Made by a program: the position numbers and the translations under genes. A model generated the notes under the pieces. The model saw only the letters and a program-made list of their open reading frames with translations. It was not told the DNA's origin and ran no database searches. Below are positions 1 to 6,806 of a stretch of DNA of 13,776 bases, in pieces; position 1 is the stretch's first letter, and every line of letters begins with the position of its first letter. Origin of the DNA: Burkholderiales bacterium (GTDB taxonomy: Bacteria; Actinomycetota; Thermoleophilia; Gaiellales; Gaiellaceae); NCBI GenBank assembly GCA_025935595.1, contig JAICUZ010000036.1, positions 1 through 13,776 on the forward strand. The letters are read 5' to 3'.

Positions 1-30
1 CACGCGGTACCGCGCGAGGCGCCCGCCTGA
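1..30 (+). CDS. C-terminal tail of an upstream gene (partial; possibly the methylmalonyl-CoA mutase B12-binding subunit)
   Basis: The first frame reads HAVPREAPA and then TGA at 28-30, two bases before the meaB ATG. Only nine residues are visible, so the product cannot be identified from sequence. The two-base spacing shows it is cotranscribed with meaB. Genes directly upstream of meaB are commonly methylmalonyl-CoA mutase subunits or their cobalamin-binding domain, which is the basis of the guess. It could also be an unrelated gene. Confidence 0.4.
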   Translation, partial: HAVPREAPA

Positions 31-32
31 CG

Positions 33-1025
33 ATGTCTGCCCGGCGCGAATGGACGCGGGAACGTCTCGTCGAGGCGCTCCGCGCCGGCGACCGGCGCGC
101 GCTCGCGCGCGCGATCACGCTCGTCGAGAACGGCGATCCACTTGCGTATCAGGTGGTCAGCGACGTCTACCCGTCCACCGGCGGCGCCCATGCGGTCGGC
201 GTCACCGGCCCGCCGGGCGTCGGCAAGTCGACCCTCGTGTCGGCGCTCGTCCGCCGCGTGCGTGCGGACGGGCACGAGGTCGGCGTCGTCTCGGTCGACC
301 CGTCCAGCCCGTTCACCCACGGTGCGCTGCTCGGCGATCGGATCCGGCTCACCGACCACTTCCTCGACCCCGGCGTCTTCATCCGCTCGATGGGCACGCG
401 CGGTCACCTTGGCGGTCTCGCCGAGACGACGCTCCAGACGCTGCTCGTCCTCGACGCCGCGGGGAAGGACGTCGTCTTCCTCGAGACCGTCGGCGCCGGC
501 CAGAGCGAGGTCGGGATCATCTCGATCGCCGACACCGTCGTGCTCGTGCTGATGCCGGGCTCCGGGGACTCGATCCAGGCCCTGAAGGCGGGGATCATGG
601 AGATCCCCGACGTGATCGCGATCAACAAGATGGACCACCCGATGGCGAAGGCGATGCTGCACGAGGTGCGCCAGGTGCTGTCTCTGGGGCCGAAGGACGG
701 GTGGCGGCCGCCGATCGTCCTCACCGAGGCGCTGCGCGGCGAGGGCATCGACGCGCTCTGGGGGAAGATCGAGGAGCACCGCGCGTGGCTCGACGCAGAG
801 GGTGAGCTGGAAGAGCGCCGCCGCCGGAACCTCGCGACGGAAGTGTTCCAGGTCGCGTCCGCCCGCGCACGCCGTCACCTCGAAGAAGAGGTGCAGGAAG
901 ACCCCGAGCTGCGGCGACTCCTCGAGGCCGTCCAGGCGCGCCGGCTCGATCCGCTGACCGCAGTCCGTGAGATCCTCGACAAGGTGTTCAGGATTGGCCC
1001 CGGCGACGGCACCCACGCTCGCTGA
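33..1025 (+). CDS. meaB: MeaB-type G3E GTPase, chaperone of methylmalonyl-CoA mutase
   Basis: Cytoplasmic P-loop GTPase that gates B12 cofactor loading and protects methylmalonyl-CoA mutase from inactivation (ArgK/MeaB/MMAA family). Seen: Walker A GPPGVGKST at residues 59-67, the family block VDPSSPFTHGALLGDR at 88-103, an ETVGAGQSE block at 151-159 with the switch region, MPGSGDSIQ at 174-182, and the guanine-specificity motif NKMD at 198-201. The C-terminal helices after residue 250 match the dimerisation part of the family. The 330-residue length is normal. The ATG at 33 lies two bases after the preceding stop, so translation is probably coupled. The 3' end overlaps ilvA by 32 bases. Older annotations call this family ArgK or LAO/AO transport ATPase; the mutase-chaperone role is the well supported one. 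Confidence 0.95.
   Translation: MSARREWTRERLVEALRAGDRRALARAITLVENGDPLAYQVVSDVYPSTGGAHAVGVTGPPGVGKSTLVSALVRRVRADGHEVGVVSVDPSSPFTHGALLGDRIRLTDHFLDPGVFIRSMGTRGHLGGLAETTLQTLLVLDAAGKDVVFLETVGAGQSEVGIISIADTVVLVLMPGSGDSIQALKAGIMEIPDVIAINKMDHPMAKAMLHEVRQVLSLGPKDGWRPPIVLTEALRGEGIDALWGKIEEHRAWLDAEGELEERRRRNLATEVFQVASARARRHLEEEVQEDPELRRLLEAVQARRLDPLTAVREILDKVFRIGPGDGTHAR
981..986 (+). promoter_or_regulatory. Shine-Dalgarno that decides the ilvA start
   Basis: AAGGTG lies seven bases before a TTG at 994. It sits inside the last codons of meaB. A GTG further upstream in the same frame (967) has no comparable site, so the TTG is the better start. Confidence 0.6.
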
Positions 1026-2175
1026 CATCGAAGCCGCCCGCGAGCGGCTCGCCGGCCGCGCGCGCGTCACGCCCGTCTACGGCTCCGAGACCCTGTCGAA
1101 GCTGACCGGCGGCCGTGTCTGGCTGAAGGCGGAGAACCTCCAGCGCACGGGCTCGTTCAAGGTCCGGGGCGCCGTCAACAAGCTCTCGACGCTCGACGAG
1201 GCGGAACGCGACGCGGGCGTGATCGCCGCGAGCGCCGGCAACCACGGCCAGGCCGTTGCCTGGGCCGCGCGCGAGCTTGGAATCGCGGCATCGGTGTTCA
1301 TGCCGCAAGACGCCCCGATGGCGAAGGTCGAGGCGACGCAGAGCTACGGCGCGGAGACGGTGCTGACCGGCGCGATGTTCGACGACGCACTCGCGGCGGC
1401 GACCGCGCGTGCCGACGAGACCGGCGCGACGTTCGTGCATGCGTTCGAGGACCCGCTCGTGATCGCGGGCCAGGGGACGCTCGGGCTGGAGCTCGTCGAG
1501 CAGGTGCCTGACGCGGCGACGTTCCTGATCCCGATCGGAGGCGGCGGGCTCGCAGCCGGGATCGCAATCGTCCTCCGCGCGTTACGGCCCGGTGTTCGGA
1601 TCGTCGGCGTGCAGGCCGGGAAGACGAGCGGTGCGACGATCGCAGACGGGATTCTCGTCAAGCACCCGGGCGAGCTCACGATGTCGGTCCTCGACGAGCT
1701 GCTCGACGAGATCGTCCATGTCGAGGACGATGCGATCTCCGAGGCGATCACGGTCTTGCTCGAGCGGTCGAAGCTCGTCGTCGAGGGTGCGGGCGCCGCC
1801 TCGGTCGCGGCGCTGCTGCACGGAGCGGCGAGCGGAGAGAACGCCTGCGCGCTGCTTTCCGGCGGGAATATCGACGCGACGCTCCTCATGTCCGTCGTCC
1901 GCCACGGGCTGACGCGCGCCGGCCGCTACCTCGTGCTTCGCACCCGCGTTCCGGACCGCCCCGGCGGGCTCGTGAAGCTGCTCGAGCTCGTCGCGGCAGA
2001 GCGCGGGAACATCGTCGAGGTCAACCACCGCCGCGAAGGGTTCGGGCTCGACGTCGCCGAGACCGGGGTGGAGCTGACGATCATCACGCGGAACGAGGAG
2101 CATTGCCGCGAGCTGGTCGCCGCGCTCGAGCAGCACGGCTACCGCGTCGAGTCGGTCAACCGCCGCAGCGCCTGA
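994..2175 (+). CDS. ilvA: threonine ammonia-lyase (threonine dehydratase) with C-terminal ACT-like domain
   Basis: PLP enzyme converting L-threonine to 2-oxobutyrate and ammonia, feeding isoleucine synthesis or propionyl-CoA. With the TTG start it has 393 residues. Seen: PLP lysine in TGSFKVRGA (Lys56), substrate loop SAGNHGQ at 80-86, and the phosphate-binding glycine loop GGGGL near 182-186. A C-terminal ACT-like domain (about 312-389, beginning LRTRVPDRPGGL) follows. This is the single-ACT ~400-residue form, shorter than the two-ACT biosynthetic E. coli IlvA. The N-terminus before LADIEAARERL is not conserved, so GTG 967 (402 residues) remains possible. The start overlaps meaB, implying translational coupling. 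The 3' end overlaps the convergent persulfide dioxygenase gene by 20 bases. Serine dehydratase activity is possible as well. Confidence 0.93.
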   Translation: MAPATAPTLADIEAARERLAGRARVTPVYGSETLSKLTGGRVWLKAENLQRTGSFKVRGAVNKLSTLDEAERDAGVIAASAGNHGQAVAWAARELGIAASVFMPQDAPMAKVEATQSYGAETVLTGAMFDDALAAATARADETGATFVHAFEDPLVIAGQGTLGLELVEQVPDAATFLIPIGGGGLAAGIAIVLRALRPGVRIVGVQAGKTSGATIADGILVKHPGELTMSVLDELLDEIVHVEDDAISEAITVLLERSKLVVEGAGAASVAALLHGAASGENACALLSGGNIDATLLMSVVRHGLTRAGRYLVLRTRVPDRPGGLVKLLELVAAERGNIVEVNHRREGFGLDVAETGVELTIITRNEEHCRELVAALEQHGYRVESVNRRSA

Positions 2176-3475
2176 ACGAGACGACGTCGCCGTCGAAAGT
2201 CGCGACGCCGCCCGGTGACACTGCGCGGGCATCGAATCCCTCGCGCGCGAGCAGCGACGCGGCGATCGCCGCTCGTGGCCCGGTGTCGCAGACCGTGACG
2301 ACCGGCTTCGAGACGTCGAGTGCGCCGCACCCGATCTTCCGCAGGAGCCGATACGGGATGTTGCGCGACCCCGGGATGTACCCCGAGTCGCGCTCGAACG
2401 CCTCCCGGACGTCGACGACCTGCACGTCGGCGGCGGCGTCGAGCAGGTGCCTCAACTCGGCCACGTCGACCGTTGCCAGCGCCTCCTCGGCGCTCGTGTC
2501 GACGACGTAGCCCGCGAGCTCGAGGATGCCGGTCTTCCAGAGCCCGCGCGTCGCGGCCATCGCCTCGTCTCGCGTGCGCGCATGAAGCACGACGCGCTCA
2601 CCGGCCTCGAGCACGAAGCCGGCCTTCGTGGCGAACGAGCTGCCGCTGACCGGCACGCTGATCGCACCCGATACGTGCCCCGCGACGTAATCCGTGAACG
2701 GCCGTACGTCGAGTACCGTCGCTTCGCCCGGGTCGGGCAGCTCCTCCGGCTCGGGCGGCAGCGTCACCCACGGCCCACGGTTGAGCGCGACGACACGCTC
2801 GGTCGTCGGCGGCCGCGGCGTCGACACGGACGCGCTGACGAGGACGAACTCCTGCACGTCGCGGTAGGAGAGCGCGTCGTTCGTCTCGCGCTCGCGACCG
2901 ATCGTCGAGGAGCGCTCGCTCGACATGTTCCCGCCGCACAACGAGCCGGCGACGTGCCCCGGGTACACCTCGACATCGTCGCCGAGTGCCGCGAGCCGCT
3001 CGAGCGAGCCGAAGAGGTCCTGTGCGCCCTCGCGCGCGGCGACCGCGAGATCGGGTCGCGCCGCATCGCCGACGAAGAGCGAGTCGCCCGTCAGCACGAG
3101 CTTGCCGTCGACGACGAACGCGCAATGTTCGGGCCGGTGCCCCGGTGTGTGCAGGACGAGGATCTCGGTCGAGCCTGCGCGCACGACCTCGCCGTCAGCG
3201 AGTGCGTGGCAGGGGTACTCGGCCTCGGCGAGCGCGTGAATCGCGACCGGGAGGTCGTGCTCGACCGCGAACCGGCCGTGCCCGGACACGTGGTCGGCGT
3301 GCGTGTGCGTCTCGAGCACGCGCTCGATCCGCACCTGCTCCTCCGCCGCCGCCTCGATGTACTTCTCGATTGCGAGCGCCGGGTCGACAACCACCGCGAC
3401 GCCTGCGTCACGGTCTCCGACCAGGTACGAGGCGCACCCGAGGTCGTCGTCGACGAACTGCCGAAAGACGAGCAC
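2156..3475 (-). CDS. CstB-like persulfide dioxygenase / pseudo-rhodanese / rhodanese fusion
   Basis: Predicted cytoplasmic enzyme oxidising persulfides to sulfite or thiosulfate. Residues 1-210 are a metallo-beta-lactamase fold of the ETHE1/persulfide dioxygenase type: HTHADH at 57-62, H113 in TPGHRPEH, D131 in TGDSLFVGD, H174 in YPGH. The first rhodanese domain (about 248-325, VLDVRPF...) has Ala299 where a catalytic Cys is expected (VVLHART), so it is a pseudo-rhodanese. The second (about 338-430) keeps Cys396 in VCDTGPRA. This order, the 439-residue length, and extra cysteines at 14 (LGCASY) and 180 (GSLCGG) resemble staphylococcal CstB, with its reported Cys20, Cys201 and Cys408; that mapping is from memory, not alignment. 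Start GTG 3475, 20 bases after the DUF1775 stop, no clear Shine-Dalgarno. Last gene of the operon. Confidence 0.88.
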   Translation of the reverse strand: MLVFRQFVDDDLGCASYLVGDRDAGVAVVVDPALAIEKYIEAAAEEQVRIERVLETHTHADHVSGHGRFAVEHDLPVAIHALAEAEYPCHALADGEVVRAGSTEILVLHTPGHRPEHCAFVVDGKLVLTGDSLFVGDAARPDLAVAAREGAQDLFGSLERLAALGDDVEVYPGHVAGSLCGGNMSSERSSTIGRERETNDALSYRDVQEFVLVSASVSTPRPPTTERVVALNRGPWVTLPPEPEELPDPGEATVLDVRPFTDYVAGHVSGAISVPVSGSSFATKAGFVLEAGERVVLHARTRDEAMAATRGLWKTGILELAGYVVDTSAEEALATVDVAELRHLLDAAADVQVVDVREAFERDSGYIPGSRNIPYRLLRKIGCGALDVSKPVVTVCDTGPRAAIAASLLAREGFDARAVSPGGVATFDGDVVSFRRCGG

Positions 3476-3495
3476 GGCCAGGCGAGCTTAGTCCG

Positions 3496-4044
3496 TCAGG
3501 CGGCGGGAGGTGGGCGGAGCCACACGTAGATCCCGAGGAACAGCGCGGCGAGGCCCAGCGCGGCCGCCCCGAGCGCGACCACGATTGCCGCCTTTCCGAG
3601 CGAGCGTGCGCCGTTGTCGCGCGTCGTGCTCTTCACCACGTCGAGCCCCACGCGGTAGGTGATCGACTTGCCGGTGCGGTCGCCGACGAGCACGTTGAAC
3701 GTGACCGTTCCCGGTGTGCTCGGCGCCGTGCCCCGAATGCCGAAGGTCGCATACTCGCTCTTCGGGATGCGGCCGCCGCTCCAGGTGATCGAGTCGCCGG
3801 AGCGCGACTGTGTCCACCCCGGCTTGGCTTCGGCATCGTCGAGATCGAAGCCTGCCGGCACGCTCAGCGTCACGTGGTCGACCCCGAGGTCGTCGTCCTC
3901 GTTCGGCGCGCCGAACGTCAGGTCGACCGCCTCACCGACGCTGACGCGCGTGGGAGACACGGAGAGGTGCGCCCACGCCGACGGCACGAAGATGAGTGCG
4001 CTACAGACCGAGATGACGCGCAATGACCATGCGCTGAACCTCAT
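3496..4044 (-). CDS. secreted, membrane-anchored DUF1775/YcnI-like copper-binding domain protein
   Basis: 182 residues. A signal peptide (hydrophobic ISVCSALIFVPSAWA) would be cleaved after Ala25, leaving His26 as the mature N-terminus (HLSVSPTRVSVGE). In Bacillus YcnI the N-terminal histidine binds Cu(II) in a mono-histidine brace. Further YcnI-like landmarks are PAGF, the Trp in PGWTQS, ITWSGG near 86-91 and the ATFGIRG block near 99-105. A C-terminal hydrophobic helix at about 151-176 anchors it to the outer face of the membrane. Start ATG 4044 is chosen because GGAGAGGGG precedes it; a TTG at 4023 is possible but lacks such a site. The start lies inside the end of the acyl-CoA dehydrogenase gene (44-base overlap). 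No copper-transport gene is adjacent, so the role is inferred from the fold only. Confidence 0.85.
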   Translation of the reverse strand: MRFSAWSLRVISVCSALIFVPSAWAHLSVSPTRVSVGEAVDLTFGAPNEDDDLGVDHVTLSVPAGFDLDDAEAKPGWTQSRSGDSITWSGGRIPKSEYATFGIRGTAPSTPGTVTFNVLVGDRTGKSITYRVGLDVVKSTTRDNGARSLGKAAIVVALGAAALGLAALFLGIYVWLRPPPAA

Positions 4045-5140
4045 TCGTCCCCTCTCCGATCTCGAGGATCTTCTGGTCGCGGTAGAGCCGCGAGATCGCG
4101 TACTCGTCCATGAAGCCGTAGCCGCCGTGGATCTGGAGCGACCAGTTCGCGGCGCGGTGTGAGAGCTCTCCGGAGAAGAGCTTCGCCATCGCCGCCGACT
4201 TGCGGAAGTCGCGACCCTGATCCTTTTCCCACGCTGCCTTCCACACGAGCTGGCGCGCCGCCTCGATCTCCGTCGCCATGTCGACGAGCTTCGTCTGCAC
4301 GGACTGGAACTTCGCGATCGGCTTGCCAAACTGCTCTCGCTCCTTCGCGTACGCGTACGCGAGGTCGTAGGCACCCTGCGCGAGCCCGACGCCCATCGCG
4401 GCGACGGAGATGCGGCCGCCGTCGAGGATCTCCAGGAACTGCTTGAAACCTTCGCCGCGCGGGCCGAGCAGGTTCCCCTCCGGGACGCGGGCTCCCTGGA
4501 ACGACAGCTCGCGCGTGTCGGACGCACGCCAGCCGAGCTTCTCCATCGGCGCCGAGATCACGTAGCCCGGCGTGCCGTTCGGCACGACGATGTTCGAGAT
4601 CTCGCCGTCGCCGGTGACCGCGGTGATCGTGACGCACGAGCTGATGTCGGTGCCCGCGTTGGTGATGAACATCTTCGTGCCGTCGATCACCCATTCGCCG
4701 TTCTCGAGCCGGGCCGTGGTACGTGTCGCACCGGCATCCGACCCCGCGCCGGGTTCCGTGAGGCCGAAAGCGGCGAGCTTCCTTCCGGACGCGAGGTCGG
4801 GGAGCCATCGCTGCTTCTGCTCCTCGTCGCCGAAGTAGTAGATCGGCAGCGTGCCGAGGGAGTGGTGCGCGGCGACCGTGATCGCGACCGACGAGTCGAT
4901 GCGGGTCAGCTCCTCGACCGCGATCGCGTACGCAAGCGTGTCGGTGCCGCCGCCGCCGTACTCCTCGGGGATCGTCATGCCCATCAGCCCGAGCTCGGCC
5001 ATCTCGGCGACGAGGTCGTACGGGAAGCGCTTCTCGCGGTCGAGCTCCTCTGCGATCGGCGCGACCTTCTCCAGCGCGAACTGCCGAACCGTGTCGCGAA
5101 GAAGCTCGTGCTCTTCGTCGAGGTCGAAGCCGAGGCTCAT
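4001..5140 (-). CDS. acyl-CoA dehydrogenase (short/medium-chain type, Glu at the MCAD position)
   Basis: FAD flavoenzyme making the alpha-beta double bond in an acyl-CoA, passing electrons to ETF. 379 residues, normal for the family. Seen: N-terminal helical domain to about 120, LTEPGAGSDAG at 127-137 (FAD/substrate loop), middle beta domain to about 230, and the C-terminal helical domain with REQFGKPIAKFQ (268-279), QIHGGYGFM (336-344) and IGEGTNEVQ. Glu363 occupies the catalytic-base position of MCAD, SCAD and butyryl-CoA dehydrogenase. Isovaleryl-CoA dehydrogenases place their base on another helix, so this is probably not one. The chain specificity cannot be read further. Start ATG 5140 overlaps the pepA stop as ATGA; an upstream in-frame extension is rejected because it lies in pepA and is Arg-rich. 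Confidence 0.93.
   Translation of the reverse strand: MSLGFDLDEEHELLRDTVRQFALEKVAPIAEELDREKRFPYDLVAEMAELGLMGMTIPEEYGGGGTDTLAYAIAVEELTRIDSSVAITVAAHHSLGTLPIYYFGDEEQKQRWLPDLASGRKLAAFGLTEPGAGSDAGATRTTARLENGEWVIDGTKMFITNAGTDISSCVTITAVTGDGEISNIVVPNGTPGYVISAPMEKLGWRASDTRELSFQGARVPEGNLLGPRGEGFKQFLEILDGGRISVAAMGVGLAQGAYDLAYAYAKEREQFGKPIAKFQSVQTKLVDMATEIEAARQLVWKAAWEKDQGRDFRKSAAMAKLFSGELSHRAANWSLQIHGGYGFMDEYAISRLYRDQKILEIGEGTNEVQRMVIARHLGL
4049..4057 (-). promoter_or_regulatory. strong Shine-Dalgarno for the DUF1775 gene, embedded in acyl-CoA dehydrogenase codons
   Basis: GGAGAGGGG reads 5' to 3' on the minus strand and ends four bases before the ATG at 4044. The same bases encode the Gly-Glu-Gly of the catalytic GEGTNE motif of the upstream enzyme. 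It is the best ribosome binding site seen on the minus strand of this window and fixes the start. Confidence 0.7.
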
Positions 5141-6462
5141 GCGAGCTCTTCTGCGAGCTCGACGATCAGGCGCACGCCGTAGCCGGTCCCGCCCTGGTCG
5201 AGCGCGTAGTCGGGCCGGCGCCGCTCGATGAACGCGGGCGCGATGTCGAAGTGCGCCCACGCGCCTTCGCCCGCGAACTCGCGTAGGAGCTCGGCGGCGA
5301 GGATCGCGCTTCCCTCGCCGAGGTCAGAGGAGTTCTTCATGTCGGCGAAGTCGGAGTCGATGTAGCGGCGGTAGCGCGGGTGGAGCGGGAAGCGCCACGC
5401 CAGGTCCCCGCTTCGCGCGGAGGCGCGTTCGACGGCCGCCGCGAACGTCTCGTCGTTGCAGAACCAGCCCGCGTACAGGTCGCCGAGCGCACGCACCATC
5501 GCGCCGGTCAGTGTCGCCAGGTCGGCGATGTGCGTCGCGCCGTTGGACCGCGCGTAATGCAGCGCGTCGGCGAGGATCAACCGTCCTTCGGCGTCCGTGT
5601 TGACGATCTCGATCGTCTTGCCGTTCGAGATGCGCAGGATGTCGCCCGGCTTGTACGCCGCGTTCCCCTGCACGTTCTCGGTCGCGGCGACGACGGTGAG
5701 CACGCGGACCGGCAGGCCGAGCTCGGCGATCGCGGCCGTCGCCTCGATCACCGCGGCGCCGCCTGACATGTCGCCCTTCATGTCCTGCATGCGCAAAGGC
5801 TTCTTCAGGGAGATTCCCCCCGAGTCGAACGTGACCGCCTTGCCGACGAGGCCGAGGACCACATCGTCGCGCGCTTCGGGCGGGTCGTACCGCATGACGA
5901 TCAGGCGCGGCTCTTGCGCGCTGCCGGCAGAGACGGCAGCGAGACCGCCCATTCCCTGCGCGTCGATCCAATCGCGGCCGTGCGCCTCGACCGCGAGGTG
6001 GTCGCCGGCCAGGCCGCGCGCATGTTCTGCCAGCGCGTTCGGCGTCAGGTCGTTCGGCGGGCGGTTCGCGAGGTTGCGCGTCGCGTCGAGGTGGCGAACG
6101 ACGATCGCCTGCCGCTGCGCGAGCGAGTGCAGCTCCGGAACCGTGTCGAGGACGAGCGTGAGCTCGGGCCGACCGTCGAACCCCTGCTGGTAGAGCCCCG
6201 GGTCGTAGGCGCCGTATGCGGTCCCCTCGACGATCGCGCGTACCTCGTCCGCCGTCGATGCGCCCCACGCGATCGTGCCGCCTTCGCCGCGCAGCGACCG
6301 CGCCGCGTAGGCGGCGGCGCTGCGCAGGCCGTCGTTGCCCGGCAGGTTGGGGGCGCCGACGCGGAGCTCGGTCGCCTCGCGCCGGATCTCGCCGGGCACG
6401 AGATCCGGGTCGAGTCGCGCGCGGACGTCGGTGTCCGCAGGCTCCCTGGTCTCGACCCGCAC
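5137..6462 (-). CDS. pepA: leucyl aminopeptidase, peptidase family M17
   Basis: Two-metal exopeptidase releasing N-terminal residues from peptides in the cytoplasm. Catalytic residues map at a constant offset of 42 onto bovine LAP: Lys208 and Asp213 in VGKAVTFDSGG, Lys220 in SLKK, Asp231 in KGDMSG, Asp290, Glu292 and Arg294 in NTDAEGRL. All metal ligands and both catalytic residues are present, so it should be active. At 441 residues it is shorter than the usual 480-500, and the shortening lies in the poorly conserved N-terminal domain. Start GTG 6462 has no Shine-Dalgarno but a TAGAGT hexamer eight bases upstream, which suggests a leaderless transcript. It is the first gene of the four-gene operon ending at 2156. 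Its stop overlaps the acyl-CoA dehydrogenase start (ATGA). Confidence 0.95.
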   Translation of the reverse strand: MRVETREPADTDVRARLDPDLVPGEIRREATELRVGAPNLPGNDGLRSAAAYAARSLRGEGGTIAWGASTADEVRAIVEGTAYGAYDPGLYQQGFDGRPELTLVLDTVPELHSLAQRQAIVVRHLDATRNLANRPPNDLTPNALAEHARGLAGDHLAVEAHGRDWIDAQGMGGLAAVSAGSAQEPRLIVMRYDPPEARDDVVLGLVGKAVTFDSGGISLKKPLRMQDMKGDMSGGAAVIEATAAIAELGLPVRVLTVVAATENVQGNAAYKPGDILRISNGKTIEIVNTDAEGRLILADALHYARSNGATHIADLATLTGAMVRALGDLYAGWFCNDETFAAAVERASARSGDLAWRFPLHPRYRRYIDSDFADMKNSSDLGEGSAILAAELLREFAGEGAWAHFDIAPAFIERRRPDYALDQGGTGYGVRLIVELAEELA

Positions 6463-6470
6463 GGTGCGCG

Positions 6471-6476
6471 ACTCTA
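6471..6476 (-). promoter_or_regulatory. putative -10 element for leaderless pepA operon transcript
   Basis: TAGAGT (TANNNT) on the minus strand ends eight bases before the GTG at 6462, the distance expected if transcription begins at the start codon. No good -35 hexamer 16-18 bases upstream. It overlaps the position a -35 would take for the divergent SCP2 gene. Confidence 0.45.
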
Positions 6477-6490
6477 CCGGCTACGTCCTG

Positions 6491-6496
6491 TACGGT
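6491..6496 (+). promoter_or_regulatory. putative -10 element for leaderless SCP2 gene transcript
   Basis: TACGGT ends seven bases before the ATG at 6504. GCGACT at 6468-6473, 17 bases upstream, shares only the GAC core with a TTGACA box. No Shine-Dalgarno is present between the hexamer and the ATG. Confidence 0.45.
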
Positions 6497-6503
6497 TGCT
6501 CGC

Positions 6504-6806
6504 ATGGCCGCCAAGGACTTTTTCGACAGCCTCGAGTCGCGCGCCGACGCGGCGAAGCTCGCAGGCATGACGAACTCGTACCTGTTCGAGATCGAGGACG
6601 AGGGTCAGTGGCTCGTCACCGTCGCCGATGGGAACCTGACGGTGGCCGAAGGCGGGGGAGAGGCCGACGCGACGATCACCGCGTCCGGCGAGACGTTCGA
6701 CAAGATCGTTTCCGGCGAACAGAACCCGACGACCGCCTACATGACCGGCAAGCTGAAGATCAAGGGCGATCTCGGCGCCGCCATGAAGCTGCAGAAGCTC
6801 TTCTGA
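6504..6806 (+). CDS. SCP2 (sterol carrier protein 2) domain protein
   Basis: 100-residue single-domain protein of the SCP2 lipid-transfer family, which binds hydrophobic ligands such as fatty acyl chains in a tunnel. Seen: the N-terminal helix (FFDSLESRADAAKLAG), the strand NSYLFEIEDEGQWLVTV, the DATITASGETFDKIVSG block at 55-71 and the terminal TGKLKIKGDLGAAMKL segment at 81-96, which is the most recognisable family signature. No signal peptide, so cytoplasmic. In bacteria these small carriers often accompany acyl-CoA metabolism genes, which fits the acyl-CoA dehydrogenase operon on one side and the acyl-CoA carboxylase on the other; the exact ligand is unknown. ATG 6504 is chosen because conservation starts there; the same frame is open further upstream but only antisense to pepA. 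Monocistronic. Confidence 0.87.
   Translation: MAAKDFFDSLESRADAAKLAGMTNSYLFEIEDEGQWLVTVADGNLTVAEGGGEADATITASGETFDKIVSGEQNPTTAYMTGKLKIKGDLGAAMKLQKLF

Noticed and set aside
2785..3155. Loss of the catalytic cysteine as a sign of gene decay in the first rhodanese domain
   Set aside because: CstB proteins normally carry such a pseudo-rhodanese, and the rest of the reading frame is intact.
2447..4026. Long plus-strand frames opposite the CstB-like and DUF1775 genes
   Set aside because: Arg/His-rich composition with no domain; they mirror strongly supported minus-strand genes and are a high-G+C artefact.
3496..4527. A 343-codon frame that would extend the DUF1775 protein upstream
   Set aside because: The extra residues are Arg/Ser-rich and antisense-frame to the acyl-CoA dehydrogenase; the Shine-Dalgarno and signal peptide place the start at 4044.
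4001..5140. Assignment of the acyl-CoA dehydrogenase as isovaleryl-CoA dehydrogenase (LiuA) to complete the leucine pathway
   Set aside because: Glu363 is at the MCAD/SCAD catalytic position, which isovaleryl-CoA dehydrogenases do not use, and the gene is in a different operon.
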